Assembly: GCA_023666835.1 (NCBI GenBank)
Contig: JAMPBJ010000002.1
Coordinates: 167,187 to 231,186, forward strand
Direction: 5' to 3'
DNA: 64,000 bases
Source of the DNA: Bacteroides sp.
Lineage (GTDB): Bacteria; Bacteroidota; Bacteroidia; Bacteroidales; Muribaculaceae
Part shown: positions 41,343-48,875 of the stretch, in pieces
Position numbering within the stretch: position 1 is the stretch's first letter
Layout: every line of letters starts with the position of its first letter
Translations under genes and position numbers: made by a program
Notes under the pieces: generated by a model
Told to the model about the DNA's origin: nothing
Databases searched by the model: none
Seen by the model: the letters and a program-made list of their open reading frames with translations, nothing else

Positions 41343-42788
41343 ATGGCCATTTTTCGGCGTTTTATTAGCATAAATTCAGATATGCAGCTGCTTCCCACGA
41401 CATATAGACTCAAACTTTCAGGCCTGTTGGACAGATTTGCCCGATGGCATCGCAGGTATCTTTCTTCAAAGGCCACGCTGTTTATTGCTGTGACAGTGGT
41501 TGGTCTTCTCGCCGGCGTAGGGGCTTTTGTGCTAAAACGTGTCATTGCTGCTGTTTCGCACCTTTTGCTCGATCATTTCAATCCGTTGGATTTCAACTGG
41601 GCGTTCCTGTTCATTCCACTCATAGGCATTGTGCTGACGGGAATAGCAACACGCTATATAATGCGCACCCATCTAGCACATGGTGTCCGACACCTTAAGG
41701 AACAATTGAAGGCAAAGGACTATTATATTAAGCCATCACTGATTTTCTATCCGATGATAGCAAGCACATTGACGCTGGGATTTGGAGGCTCGGCCGGATC
41801 GGAGGGGCCTATAGCGTGCACGGGAGCTGCAATCGGAGGAAATATCGGTCGCTGGCTTCGCCTCGACTCCAAGGCGTTGATGCTTATGATAGGTTGCGGT
41901 GCAGGAGCAGGGATTGCCGGAATATTCAAGTCGCCGCTCGGTGGGGCTCTCTTCACCATCGAAGTGCTTCGCCTTCCGCTCTCATCAGTCTTTGTTATAG
42001 CTCTGCTCGTTTGTACGATTGTGGCCGGCATGACATCGTATGCATTAGGGGGATTTGATCTTGATATCGACATGACCACGGCAGGAGCCTCGTTTGATCC
42101 GTCGCTCATGCCGTTTGTGTTGGTAATCGGTGTGGTATGCGGATTCTATTCGCTCTACTACAGCTATATAATGAAACTTGTGGAGCATTTGCTACATAAG
42201 ATTGGAAATCCGTGGGTCAAAAACATTATTGCCGGACTGCTTCTGTCATGTGCCATAGCCATGCTCCCGGCTCTTTATGGCGAAGGATACAAAGTGGACG
42301 GTCATCTGCTCAATGACAACCCCGGGGCTCTGATTTCCGATGGAATGTTCGCCTGTCGGTCGGGGGGCGTTGTGCTGCTGATGAGCGTTTCGCTTGCTTT
42401 GATTGCGGTGAAATGCTTTGCCACTTCGGCCACCAACAGTGGCGGCGGAGTGGCCGGCGAATTTGCTCCCACGCTATTTGCCGGTGCCGTTCTGGGTTAT
42501 CTTTTCGCTATTGCCGTGGAGTACTTTTACGGCTATCATCTTCCCGTGGGTATGTTTGTACTTCTTGGCATGGGAGGCGTCATGGCTGGAGCAATACGTG
42601 CTCCGCTGATGGCATTGATGCTTGTCACTGAAATGGTTGGAGCATACTCTTCGTTCTTCCCTATGCTGATCGTCACGGCATTATCGTTTGGTGTGGTCAG
42701 GCTGTTTACCTACGATGACTTTTTCGCTCGCCATCATGATCGGCCCAATGGCTTGATTTCCAAACTCACACACCATCTTTTGAAATAA
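41343..42788 (+). CDS. ClC-type chloride channel/transporter
   Basis: A 481-aa ClC family membrane protein, either a Cl-/H+ exchanger or channel. The filter motifs are present: GSEGP (~161-165, with the gating Glu of GxEGP), GGALFTIEVL near 204 for the second helix region, and GVAGEFAPTLFAGAVLGY near 374 corresponding to the GxFxP motif. About ten or more hydrophobic helices are visible. There are no CBS domains, and the frame ends soon after the last helix. ATG 41343 gives a 13-residue extension over the alternative ATG at 41382 (MQLLPTTYRL); either is possible. The Tyr and Ser positions of the filter were not fully checked. Confidence 0.9.
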   Translation: MAIFRRFISINSDMQLLPTTYRLKLSGLLDRFARWHRRYLSSKATLFIAVTVVGLLAGVGAFVLKRVIAAVSHLLLDHFNPLDFNWAFLFIPLIGIVLTGIATRYIMRTHLAHGVRHLKEQLKAKDYYIKPSLIFYPMIASTLTLGFGGSAGSEGPIACTGAAIGGNIGRWLRLDSKALMLMIGCGAGAGIAGIFKSPLGGALFTIEVLRLPLSSVFVIALLVCTIVAGMTSYALGGFDLDIDMTTAGASFDPSLMPFVLVIGVVCGFYSLYYSYIMKLVEHLLHKIGNPWVKNIIAGLLLSCAIAMLPALYGEGYKVDGHLLNDNPGALISDGMFACRSGGVVLLMSVSLALIAVKCFATSATNSGGGVAGEFAPTLFAGAVLGYLFAIAVEYFYGYHLPVGMFVLLGMGGVMAGAIRAPLMALMLVTEMVGAYSSFFPMLIVTALSFGVVRLFTYDDFFARHHDRPNGLISKLTHHLLK

Positions 42789-42810
42789 TTCTCATATACA
42801 TTAGGACAAA

Positions 42811-42845
42811 ATAAAAGGCAGCGTCGTGTTATTTGACGCTGCCTC
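42811..42845 (-). terminator. Terminator of tRNA-Cys (also 3' of clc)
   Basis: A perfect 9-bp stem GGCAGCGTC (42817-42825) with 42835-42843, followed on the minus strand by TTTTATTTTG. It also lies 28 bp past the clc stop on the plus strand. Confidence 0.8.
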
Positions 42846-42848
42846 CTT

Positions 42849-42922
42849 TGGAGGTACCTAGCAGAATCGAACTGCTGTAAACGGTTTTGCAGACCGGTGC
42901 CTAACCACTCGGCCAAGGTACC
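42849..42922 (-). tRNA. tRNA-Cys (GCA)
   Basis: 74 nt including an encoded CCA. The acceptor is GGTACCT with AGGTACC plus discriminator T. The anticodon loop reads CTGCAAA with anticodon GCA, and the T arm contains GTTCGATTC. The D arm and variable loop are of standard class I size. A Bacteroidetes promoter lies just upstream (42941-42972) and a terminator just downstream. Confidence 0.95.
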
Positions 42923-42940
42923 ATTTTGTGGATTGTGGTG

Positions 42941-42972
42941 CAAAGATAAGTGATTATTTTTTATTGCGCAAA
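42941..42972 (-). promoter_or_regulatory. Bacteroidetes-type promoter of tRNA-Cys
   Basis: TTTG (complement 42969-42972), 20-bp spacer, TATCTTTG (complement 42941-42948), placing transcription start a few bases before the tRNA 5' end. Confidence 0.75.
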
Positions 42973-43007
42973 TGATGGCGTGAAAAATCCGTGATTTTTC
43001 TTTTCGC

Positions 43008-43063
43008 AAAAAAAAGAAAATGCCGCGACGTGATGTCTTTCCGGGGCAACCTGTCGCGGCATT
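43008..43063 (-). terminator. Terminator of the nfeD-qmcA operon
   Basis: An 11-bp perfect stem AATGCCGCGAC (43019-43029) with its complement at 43053-43063, with a T-rich run TTTTCTTTTTTTT on the minus strand, about 17 bp past the qmcA-like stop. Confidence 0.9.
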
Positions 43064-43079
43064 ATAGCTTATAATCGTC

Positions 43080-44060
43080 TTATTGTTTGCCGAAAAGATC
43101 TTTGATCGAGCCGATCGACGACAATACCGAACTTGCTTCGTAGGGAATATAGACGGTCTTGTTGTCTTTGCCCGAAGTCATCTGTGACAGGGTCTCGATA
43201 TATTTCATGGCCAGCATATAGGTGGCGGGATCAGTCTGACCCTGGCTGACTGCCTCGGCCACTTTGCGTATGGCATCAGCTTCGGCCTGCGCATTGAGTA
43301 TGATGGCCTGTGCCTGACCTTCGGCACGCAGGATTTCTGACTGCTTGTGAGCCTCGGCTTCGTTGATTCGAGATGCTTTCTGGCCTTCCGAACGCAGGAT
43401 GAGCGACTGCTTTTCACCCTCGGCGTTAAGTATTTCGGCTCTTCGGTTGCGCTCGGCCTGCATTTGTTTTTCCATAGCCACGCGGACGCTTTCGGGCGGT
43501 GTGATGTCCTGCAATTCTACGCGGTTCACTTTCACGCCCCATTTGTTGGTGGCGTCGTCGAGTATCGATTGCAGCTTGGTGTTGATGGTGTCGCGCGAAG
43601 TCAAGGTTTCGTCGAGTTCAAGTTCGCCGATCACGTTTCGAAGCGATGTCTGCGTGAGTTTCTCAATCGCGTTTGGCAGATTGTCAATCTCGTAGACGGC
43701 CTTCTTCGGATCAACGATCTGAAAATAAAGAAGAGCGTTGATTTCAGTCGTCACGTTGTCACGGGTGATTACCTGCTGCGAAGGAAAGTCGTAGACTTGT
43801 TCGCGAAGATCGATCACCTTTGTTGCTACGGTGCGGATCACGTGGCGCCCGTTGTACAGCTCTACTCTGCGAGTATAGATGGTTTTGGCCCGGTCGATAA
43901 ACGGGATGATGAAGTTCAAGCCCGGAGGCAGCACGGCGTGGAAACGTCCGAGACGTTCGATCACGCGTGTTTCAGACTGCGGAACGACGACAACGCCGGC
44001 CGAGATGATCACGATGGCTATGATGGCCACTATGATTGCAATGATAACAGAGATTGACAT
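43080..44060 (-). CDS. SPFH/band 7 (stomatin-like, QmcA) protein
   Basis: A 326-aa membrane-anchored SPFH-domain protein. One N-terminal segment (VIIAIIVAIIAIVIISAGVVVV) is followed by the SPFH domain (VPQSETRVIERLGRFHAVLPPGLNFIIPFID; ~27-60), with VTTEINALLYFQIVDPKKAVYEIDN and the coiled-coil region rich in Ala/Glu/Gln (AEILNAEGEKQSLILRSEGQ). The C-terminus ends near GSIKDLFGKQ. Proteins of this type form oligomeric membrane microdomains and often pair with NfeD, as here. The start lies 12 bp downstream of the nfeD stop. The length matches QmcA/paraslipin proteins. Confidence 0.93.
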   Translation of the reverse strand: MSISVIIAIIVAIIAIVIISAGVVVVPQSETRVIERLGRFHAVLPPGLNFIIPFIDRAKTIYTRRVELYNGRHVIRTVATKVIDLREQVYDFPSQQVITRDNVTTEINALLYFQIVDPKKAVYEIDNLPNAIEKLTQTSLRNVIGELELDETLTSRDTINTKLQSILDDATNKWGVKVNRVELQDITPPESVRVAMEKQMQAERNRRAEILNAEGEKQSLILRSEGQKASRINEAEAHKQSEILRAEGQAQAIILNAQAEADAIRKVAEAVSQGQTDPATYMLAMKYIETLSQMTSGKDNKTVYIPYEASSVLSSIGSIKDLFGKQ

Positions 44061-44072
44061 GTTGTGTGTGGT

Positions 44073-44519
44073 TTAATCGTTTATTTTCTTAACTGTCAGA
44101 ATTATGCCGTCGTAGTCGGTCACCTGCACCTCTTCACCGACACGGATGCATTCGGAATGATGCGGAGCCCTGACCTGCCAATTGTCGCCATCGATGCGGG
44201 CACGACCGAGTCTGCCGGGTTTGACCTCATGGGTGATATAGGCTGTTCGCCCTATGATGGCATCCATGCCGGTTTGACGAGCTGCAGTTTTCGAAGCTTC
44301 GATGTTGCGACGTCTGACCCATGGCAGAAGTATGAGATATGCGGCAATGGCAATGATCAAAAGTGCTGTCAGTTGCCAGTTGAGATTAAGTCTGAGTAGT
44401 GAACAGACAAAAGCGGCGAGAGCTCCGGTGGCAAGGCACAATGCCCAGATCATCTGGCTACACACTTCGATGATGATCAGAACGGCAAATATTATGAGCC
44501 AAATGAGGTAGGGTTCCAT
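44073..44519 (-). CDS. NfeD family membrane protein
   Basis: A 148-aa NfeD-like protein: two to three membrane helices (MEPYLIWLIIFAVLIIIEV, MIWALCLATGALAAFVCSLL, LTALLIIAIAAYLILLPWV) followed by a C-terminal OB-fold (~80-148; GRTAYITHEVKPGRLGRARIDGDNWQVRA, ending VTDYDGIILTVKKI). It is of the short NfeD1b-type without the protease domain, which acts with SPFH proteins. The operon order nfeD-qmcA with a 12-bp gap supports a shared function at membrane microdomains. The promoter is at 44606-44636. Confidence 0.9.
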   Translation of the reverse strand: MEPYLIWLIIFAVLIIIEVCSQMIWALCLATGALAAFVCSLLRLNLNWQLTALLIIAIAAYLILLPWVRRRNIEASKTAARQTGMDAIIGRTAYITHEVKPGRLGRARIDGDNWQVRAPHHSECIRVGEEVQVTDYDGIILTVKKIND

Positions 44520-44605
44520 GGCGATATTTATGTTGGGTTTTGTTCAAAAGTCGTGATAATCACAACGTGCCGTATTGGTCTTGGGTGTGATCGCTGTAGT
44601 CTTGA

Positions 44606-44636
44606 CAAATATAACGCTTTGGAATATAAAATGCAA
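44606..44636 (-). promoter_or_regulatory. Bacteroidetes-type promoter of nfeD-qmcA
   Basis: TTG (complement 44634-44636), 20-bp spacer, TATATTTG (complement 44606-44613), about 87 bp upstream of the nfeD ATG. Confidence 0.65.
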
Positions 44637-44654
44637 CAGTTGTGCCGGATTTCT

Positions 44655-44999
44655 TTATCGAGAAATATAAGCGAGCGAATCACAGTTTTCGCTTATGGTG
44701 GATTCGATGCCATAGACATAAGCATCGGCCGACGATTCGCTGATTTGAGTGCGGATTATGTGTTCACGAGCCCGCAGATCGAGGAGTTGCGATCTGATCT
44801 CATTGACCGAACTGCATTGATCGAGAAGCTGTATTGCATGTCGGCACCCCAGCTTATATGCCGAACTGTCGGCCGGATCAATCGTCATCTGTTTTTCGAC
44901 GGCTATTGAGTCAGCCGTTTCGTCGTCGTTGGAACCTGATGATGAACATGCAATAAGTGCGGCTGCAAAGATGGCAATAAGTGATCGGTAGGGCGTCAT
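44655..44999 (-). CDS. Small lipoprotein of unknown function
   Basis: A 114-aa predicted lipoprotein, signal peptide MTPYRSLIAIFAAALIAC with Cys18 lipidation. The mature part is Ser/Asp/Glu-rich and then helical (DSSAYKLGCRHAIQLLDQC, ~55-73), with two further cysteines. I chose ATG at complement 44997-44999, which overlaps the exonuclease stop by 4 bp. The longer frame to 45155 runs through the exonuclease gene. Family not recognised. The overlap shows it is the last gene of the porQ-cmk-ispH-exonuclease unit. Confidence 0.7.
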   Translation of the reverse strand: MTPYRSLIAIFAAALIACSSSGSNDDETADSIAVEKQMTIDPADSSAYKLGCRHAIQLLDQCSSVNEIRSQLLDLRAREHIIRTQISESSADAYVYGIESTISENCDSLAYISR

Positions 45000-45496
45000 A
45001 GGAGTGTGATGGCTATTTTGGCGCATGCCTCTGCATCGGCAAGCGCGTTGTGATGATTGTCGAATGGAATGCCAAGAAAGTTGGCGAGATATGGTAGCGA
45101 ATAAGATCCGACCATTTGCCGCGGGATGGAGCGGCGGGCGGCCGTGAGTGAACACAAAAATTCATTGTCTGGCCAAATACACCCGTAGTGTGCTGCTGTG
45201 GCTCTCAGACATCCACGGTCGAACTGGGCATTATGTGCCACAAGAGGCAAACGTCCGATAAACGTTTTCAGATCCGGCAAAATTTGGTCAAACGTGGGCT
45301 GGTCATCGGTCATCGAGCGGTCGATTCCGTGTATTTCTTTTGTGAATCGTTCAAAGTAGTAGTTAGGCGTAGGATGCACAAGAGTGTAGAAGGTGTCAGA
45401 AATTATACCTTCGGTCACCTTGACGGCGCCTACCGAGCAAATACTTGTAGGCGAACTGTTGGCGGTTTCAACATCTATGGCCACAAAGTTTTGCAT
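44996..45496 (-). CDS. 3'-5' exonuclease, DnaQ-like (DEDDh)
   Basis: A 166-aa nuclease of the DnaQ/epsilon superfamily. ExoI motif FVAIDVETANSS gives Asp8 and Glu10. ExoII is LVAHNAQFDRGCL (~85-97), and ExoIII is HHNALADAEACA with the His and Asp, placing it in the DEDDh class. It may be a proofreading-type or standalone exonuclease. There is no polymerase or BRCT domain. It lies 1 bp downstream of ispH and overlaps the downstream lipoprotein by 4 bp, so all are translated from one transcript. Confidence 0.9.
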   Translation of the reverse strand: MQNFVAIDVETANSSPTSICSVGAVKVTEGIISDTFYTLVHPTPNYYFERFTKEIHGIDRSMTDDQPTFDQILPDLKTFIGRLPLVAHNAQFDRGCLRATAAHYGCIWPDNEFLCSLTAARRSIPRQMVGSYSLPYLANFLGIPFDNHHNALADAEACAKIAITLL

Positions 45497-45497
45497 A

Positions 45498-46388
45498 TCA
45501 GCATCTGTAGATTGATTCGACGATTTGCTCGGTGCGCTTTTTCACATCTTCCATGAGCCATCGGGGTGTGGAGGTGGCTCCGGCTATTCCGATGCTTTCG
45601 GCGTCGGCAAGCCATTGAGGCTCGATTTCGGTAGCATTGGCAATCAGATGCGAGCGATGGTTGGCATCGTGGCATTGGTTGAACAACACACGGCCGTTGC
45701 TGCTCTTCTTGCCGGCCACGAAAAGCACCACATCATGATCCGACGCAAATTGGCGTATGCCCTGCACGCGATTGGAGACGCGGCGGCATATGGTGTCGTG
45801 ACACTCGACTGTCGATGGATCTGATGCGCGCGATATGATTTCGTTGCACATGTTGCGGAAGCCGTCGAGTGGTTTGGTGGTCTGTGAATACACGGCAATG
45901 GGCCGCGAAAAATCGATGGCCGATAGCTGGTCGGCGCTTTCCACCACAATGGCTGTGCCTTGTGTCTGGCCAACCAGGCCGTTGACTTCTGCGTGGCCGG
46001 CTTTGCCGTAGATCACGATCTGCGGGGCGTCTTCGCGCGAATAAGTGGCTTTGATACGACGCTGAAGCTGAAGCACCACGGGGCATGTGGCGTCTATGAT
46101 TTCGATATTGTTTTCTGCGGCTATGGCATAGGTCGACGGTGGCTCGCCGTGTGCGCGAAGCATCACTTTGGCCCCGGCAAGATTTGAAAGATCGGCGTGG
46201 GAAATGGTGACAAGTCCCTGACAACGCAGACGCTCCACTTCATCAGAGTTGTGCACGATGTCGCCCAGGCAATACAACGTATGACCCGACGATAGTTCCG
46301 CTTCGGCTTTTGATATGGCCGAAGTCACTCCGAAGCAAAATCCGGAGTCGGCATCGATATCGATTGTTATGTTGCGATGGTCGGTCAT
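45498..46388 (-). CDS. ispH: 4-hydroxy-3-methylbut-2-enyl diphosphate reductase
   Basis: The last enzyme of the MEP isoprenoid pathway, a 4Fe-4S protein making IPP and DMAPP. The 296-aa product has the three cluster cysteines in SGFCFGVTSAISKAE (~17), DATCPVVLQLQRRIK (~98) and HDTICRRVSNR (~195). The conserved KSSNGRVLFNQC and AGATSTPRWLMEDV (~275) lie near the C-terminus. It overlaps cmk by 4 bp and is followed by the exonuclease 1 bp later. It supplies DMAPP for MiaA encoded elsewhere in the window. Confidence 0.96.
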   Translation of the reverse strand: MTDHRNITIDIDADSGFCFGVTSAISKAEAELSSGHTLYCLGDIVHNSDEVERLRCQGLVTISHADLSNLAGAKVMLRAHGEPPSTYAIAAENNIEIIDATCPVVLQLQRRIKATYSREDAPQIVIYGKAGHAEVNGLVGQTQGTAIVVESADQLSAIDFSRPIAVYSQTTKPLDGFRNMCNEIISRASDPSTVECHDTICRRVSNRVQGIRQFASDHDVVLFVAGKKSSNGRVLFNQCHDANHRSHLIANATEIEPQWLADAESIGIAGATSTPRWLMEDVKKRTEQIVESIYRC

Positions 46389-47083
46389 CTATTGTCGACG
46401 ATGTGATTGTAAAGGTCGAGTAGCCATTGGTTTTGTGTCTCGATATCCATTATGGAATTGTCGAGCACTACGGCGTCGGGCGCTTTGCGGAGCGGACTTT
46501 CCTCACGGGTTTCGTCGATGTGGTCGCGGCTGATCACGTTGGCCAGGACTTCTTCAAACGATGTGGCCACGCCCTTGTCGATAAGTTCCGACAGGCGTCG
46601 TTGCGCACGTGTCTGGGCGGAGGCAGTGACAAACACTTTCATTTCAGCATCGGGGAAAACGGTGGTGCCGATGTCGCGGCCGTCCATTACGATTCCTTTG
46701 TGGCTTCCCATTTCGCGCTGTTTTTCCACCAATGCATGACGCACTGCCGGGATTGTTGCCACGGGAGATACGCAATTGCTGACGGCCATCGAACGGATCT
46801 CTTTTTCAACGTTCTCGCCGTTGAGGGTTGTGTTTTGGCCTTTGGGTGTCACTTCAAATCCAATATGAATGTCGGGGAGCGCTTTGATCAGTGCATCCTG
46901 ATCGACACTTTGATCGTTTCGGATCATGCCGTGGCGAAGAGCGTAAAGGGCCACGGCGCGATACATGGCGCCTGAGTCGATATAGCGGTAGCCGATACGT
47001 CGGGCAAGTTCTCGTGCCATCGAACTTTTGCCTGATGATGAATAGCCGTCGATGGCGATGGTTATGAGTGGTTTTTCCTGCAT
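46385..47083 (-). CDS. cmk: Cytidylate kinase
   Basis: Phosphorylates CMP and dCMP with ATP. The 232 aa contain the P-loop IAIDGYSSSGKSSMARELARRIGY, YIDSGAMYRAVALYAL (~34-49), the CMP-binding region and VMDGRDIGTTVFPDAEMKVF (~138). A C-terminal DHIDETREESPLRKAPDAVVLDNS segment is the lid-region motif. The length is normal. It overlaps ispH by 4 bp and lies 35 bp downstream of porQ. Confidence 0.96.
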   Translation of the reverse strand: MQEKPLITIAIDGYSSSGKSSMARELARRIGYRYIDSGAMYRAVALYALRHGMIRNDQSVDQDALIKALPDIHIGFEVTPKGQNTTLNGENVEKEIRSMAVSNCVSPVATIPAVRHALVEKQREMGSHKGIVMDGRDIGTTVFPDAEMKVFVTASAQTRAQRRLSELIDKGVATSFEEVLANVISRDHIDETREESPLRKAPDAVVLDNSIMDIETQNQWLLDLYNHIVDNR

Positions 47084-47118
47084 GACTATATATATTAATG
47101 TGTGGAGAGTCGTTTGAA

Positions 47119-48141
47119 TCAGTTGAGCAGCTCGGTGAGGTTGGTCGAGAGATTGAACATGAATGTGGAAGCTCCCGAGTGTGGTTGGGCAAAGGCAATG
47201 CCGATTTTAAATGATTTGACATTCAGTCCGGCACCTACCGAAAAACCAGACAGGAAGCTGCGGGCATATGTGCTCATGTCGGTTCGTGTCTTGTAATTGT
47301 AGCCCAATGAGATGTGAAATTTATCGGAGGGAATGAAGTCGGCGGCAAACACAAGATGACGAAACAGATTTGACGTGAAACTGTCTTTCAACTTGAGCGG
47401 TTCGTCGCTCGATCCATCGCCCGTCTCGTAGTAAGGAAGGTGCCATTTGGTCAGATTCCATGCAGTCACGGAGAAGCGGATGGGCAGATGACCGAACGAT
47501 TGCGACCAACCGAGGCGAAGATCGACGGGCAGGCGGTCGTAGGCATCCTGAAAACGTTTCACCTGACCGCCCAAATTGGCCACCACTACCGATAGTGACT
47601 GGTCGCGGTCGGGATCGTAATAGTTGATGCCCAGATCGGTGCCAATGGCAAAGGCTGAATAGTCGCCATAGGAGCTGTAGATGGCTTTGAGGGTGATGCC
47701 GCCTCGCAACCGATCTGTAATATCATGGCTATATGTGCCGCTGATGTTGAGATCCTTAGGGGAAAAATCGCCGGTCAGTGTCCCGGTTTCGTCGGTGCCT
47801 TTTATGGTTCCGTAACCGTAGTATTGCACTCCAACTGCCCAAGCCCCGTGTTCTGAAGCCTTGTTGCCGAATCTCACGCCGGCAAAATTGGAATCAGCAA
47901 TATATCGCATGTAATTGACACCCAGCTGCATGTCGAATTCCGGCCCCAACAGAGCAGGGTTCTGATCTATGACGTTGATGTCGTCGTCGACGGTGGTGAT
48001 GTTGATTCCCCCCAGACCATAGATTCGAGCTGAAGATGTGGTGTTGAGAAAGTTGTAGGCCGGGGTCGATCCGTCGCCCCATGCGTATAATATTGAGATA
48101 CTTGCCAGAATGCTTAAAATCGAAAGGCGTAGAGTTGTCAT
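47119..48141 (-). CDS. porQ: Type IX secretion protein PorQ
   Basis: A 340-aa outer-membrane beta-barrel of the PorV/PorQ family, part of the T9SS attachment complex. A signal peptide (LSILSILASISILYAWG) is followed by NFLNTTSSARIYGLGGINITTVDDDINVIDQNPALL, the family's N-terminal signature, then about a dozen amphipathic strands ending GIAFAQPHSGASTFMFNLSTNLTELLN. porQ-cmk-ispH order supports the assignment. The calycin-like protein at 7720-9888 has a plausible T9SS tail. Confidence 0.92.
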   Translation of the reverse strand: MTTLRLSILSILASISILYAWGDGSTPAYNFLNTTSSARIYGLGGINITTVDDDINVIDQNPALLGPEFDMQLGVNYMRYIADSNFAGVRFGNKASEHGAWAVGVQYYGYGTIKGTDETGTLTGDFSPKDLNISGTYSHDITDRLRGGITLKAIYSSYGDYSAFAIGTDLGINYYDPDRDQSLSVVVANLGGQVKRFQDAYDRLPVDLRLGWSQSFGHLPIRFSVTAWNLTKWHLPYYETGDGSSDEPLKLKDSFTSNLFRHLVFAADFIPSDKFHISLGYNYKTRTDMSTYARSFLSGFSVGAGLNVKSFKIGIAFAQPHSGASTFMFNLSTNLTELLN

Positions 48142-48222
48142 TTTATTCCAATGAGATGTCGTTCATCCGTTAATAATGAAATAACGTTTGACAATGCCCG
48201 ATTATTATATGGCATGCTTCGA

Positions 48223-48681
48223 TCATAGTCGGAATGGGATAGTCAGGAAGCAGACCACGGGAACTTTCCGGCCGTCAAGCAGACCTGCATTCCATCGCGG
48301 CATGTTGGATATGATTCTGACAGCTTCGTTCATCATGCTTGGACATGGCCCACGCTGCACTCTGATGTTGAGTATCGAGCCGTCGCTATCGACAATAAAA
48401 GAGCACACAACACGTCCTTGTCTTCCGGATTCATATGCATCACGCGGATAGTGGCGCTCGCTGTTGATGAATCGAATCATGGCAGCCTCACCGCCGGGGA
48501 ACTGTGGCGAAACGTCAACAAAGTCGGGCATGTATGCTTCGTCGGCTATTCGTTCGCCCGGACGGAAAAAGTCGACCATCATCACGCTTTGAGCTGCTGA
48601 AGGCAAGGCTGTTGTGAAGAATAGGATGGCCAGAAAGGCACATTTGTGATATTTGGAAGAGAGAATGGATATTGTGGGCAT
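48223..48681 (-). CDS. Periplasmic TonB C-terminal domain protein
   Basis: 152 aa with a signal peptide (CAFLAILFFTTALPSAA) rather than the membrane anchor of full TonB. The mature part has the TonB-C fold: FPGGEAAMIRFINSERHYPRDAYESGRQGRVVCSFIVDSDGSILNIRVQRG near 60-115, with MNEAVRIISNMPRW as the following helix. Energy transducers interact with TonB-dependent receptors, but the short exported form suggests a different or accessory role. Its own promoter lies at 48726-48757. The 80-bp gap to porQ is without features. Confidence 0.88.
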   Translation of the reverse strand: MPTISILSSKYHKCAFLAILFFTTALPSAAQSVMMVDFFRPGERIADEAYMPDFVDVSPQFPGGEAAMIRFINSERHYPRDAYESGRQGRVVCSFIVDSDGSILNIRVQRGPCPSMMNEAVRIISNMPRWNAGLLDGRKVPVVCFLTIPFRL

Positions 48682-48725
48682 TCAGATTGATTTATTGATT
48701 TATTAGGCAGTGATAAACTGCGCAA

Positions 48726-48757
48726 CAAAAGTATAACAGTTGCTTAATATGGCCAAA
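48726..48757 (-). promoter_or_regulatory. Bacteroidetes-type promoter of the TonB-domain gene
   Basis: TTTG (complement 48754-48757), 20-bp spacer, TACTTTTG (complement 48726-48733), about 45 bp upstream of the ATG. Confidence 0.7.
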
Positions 48758-48805
48758 CTCCATGTGCCATTTTTGAGAATGATTATTATTGTTTTAAGTT
48801 TGTTA

Positions 48806-48854
48806 GCATTTGAAAAGCGGTCACGCACTGCCCGAAGGCGTGAATGACCGCTCC
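48806..48854 (-). terminator. Terminator of the hexosaminidase gene
   Basis: Arms AGCGGTCA (48816-48823) and TGACCGCT (48845-48852) with an inner CGC/GCG, then TTTTC on the minus strand, about 25 bp past the stop codon. Confidence 0.75.
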
Positions 48855-48875
48855 ATTTGTGTTATGGTGGTGATA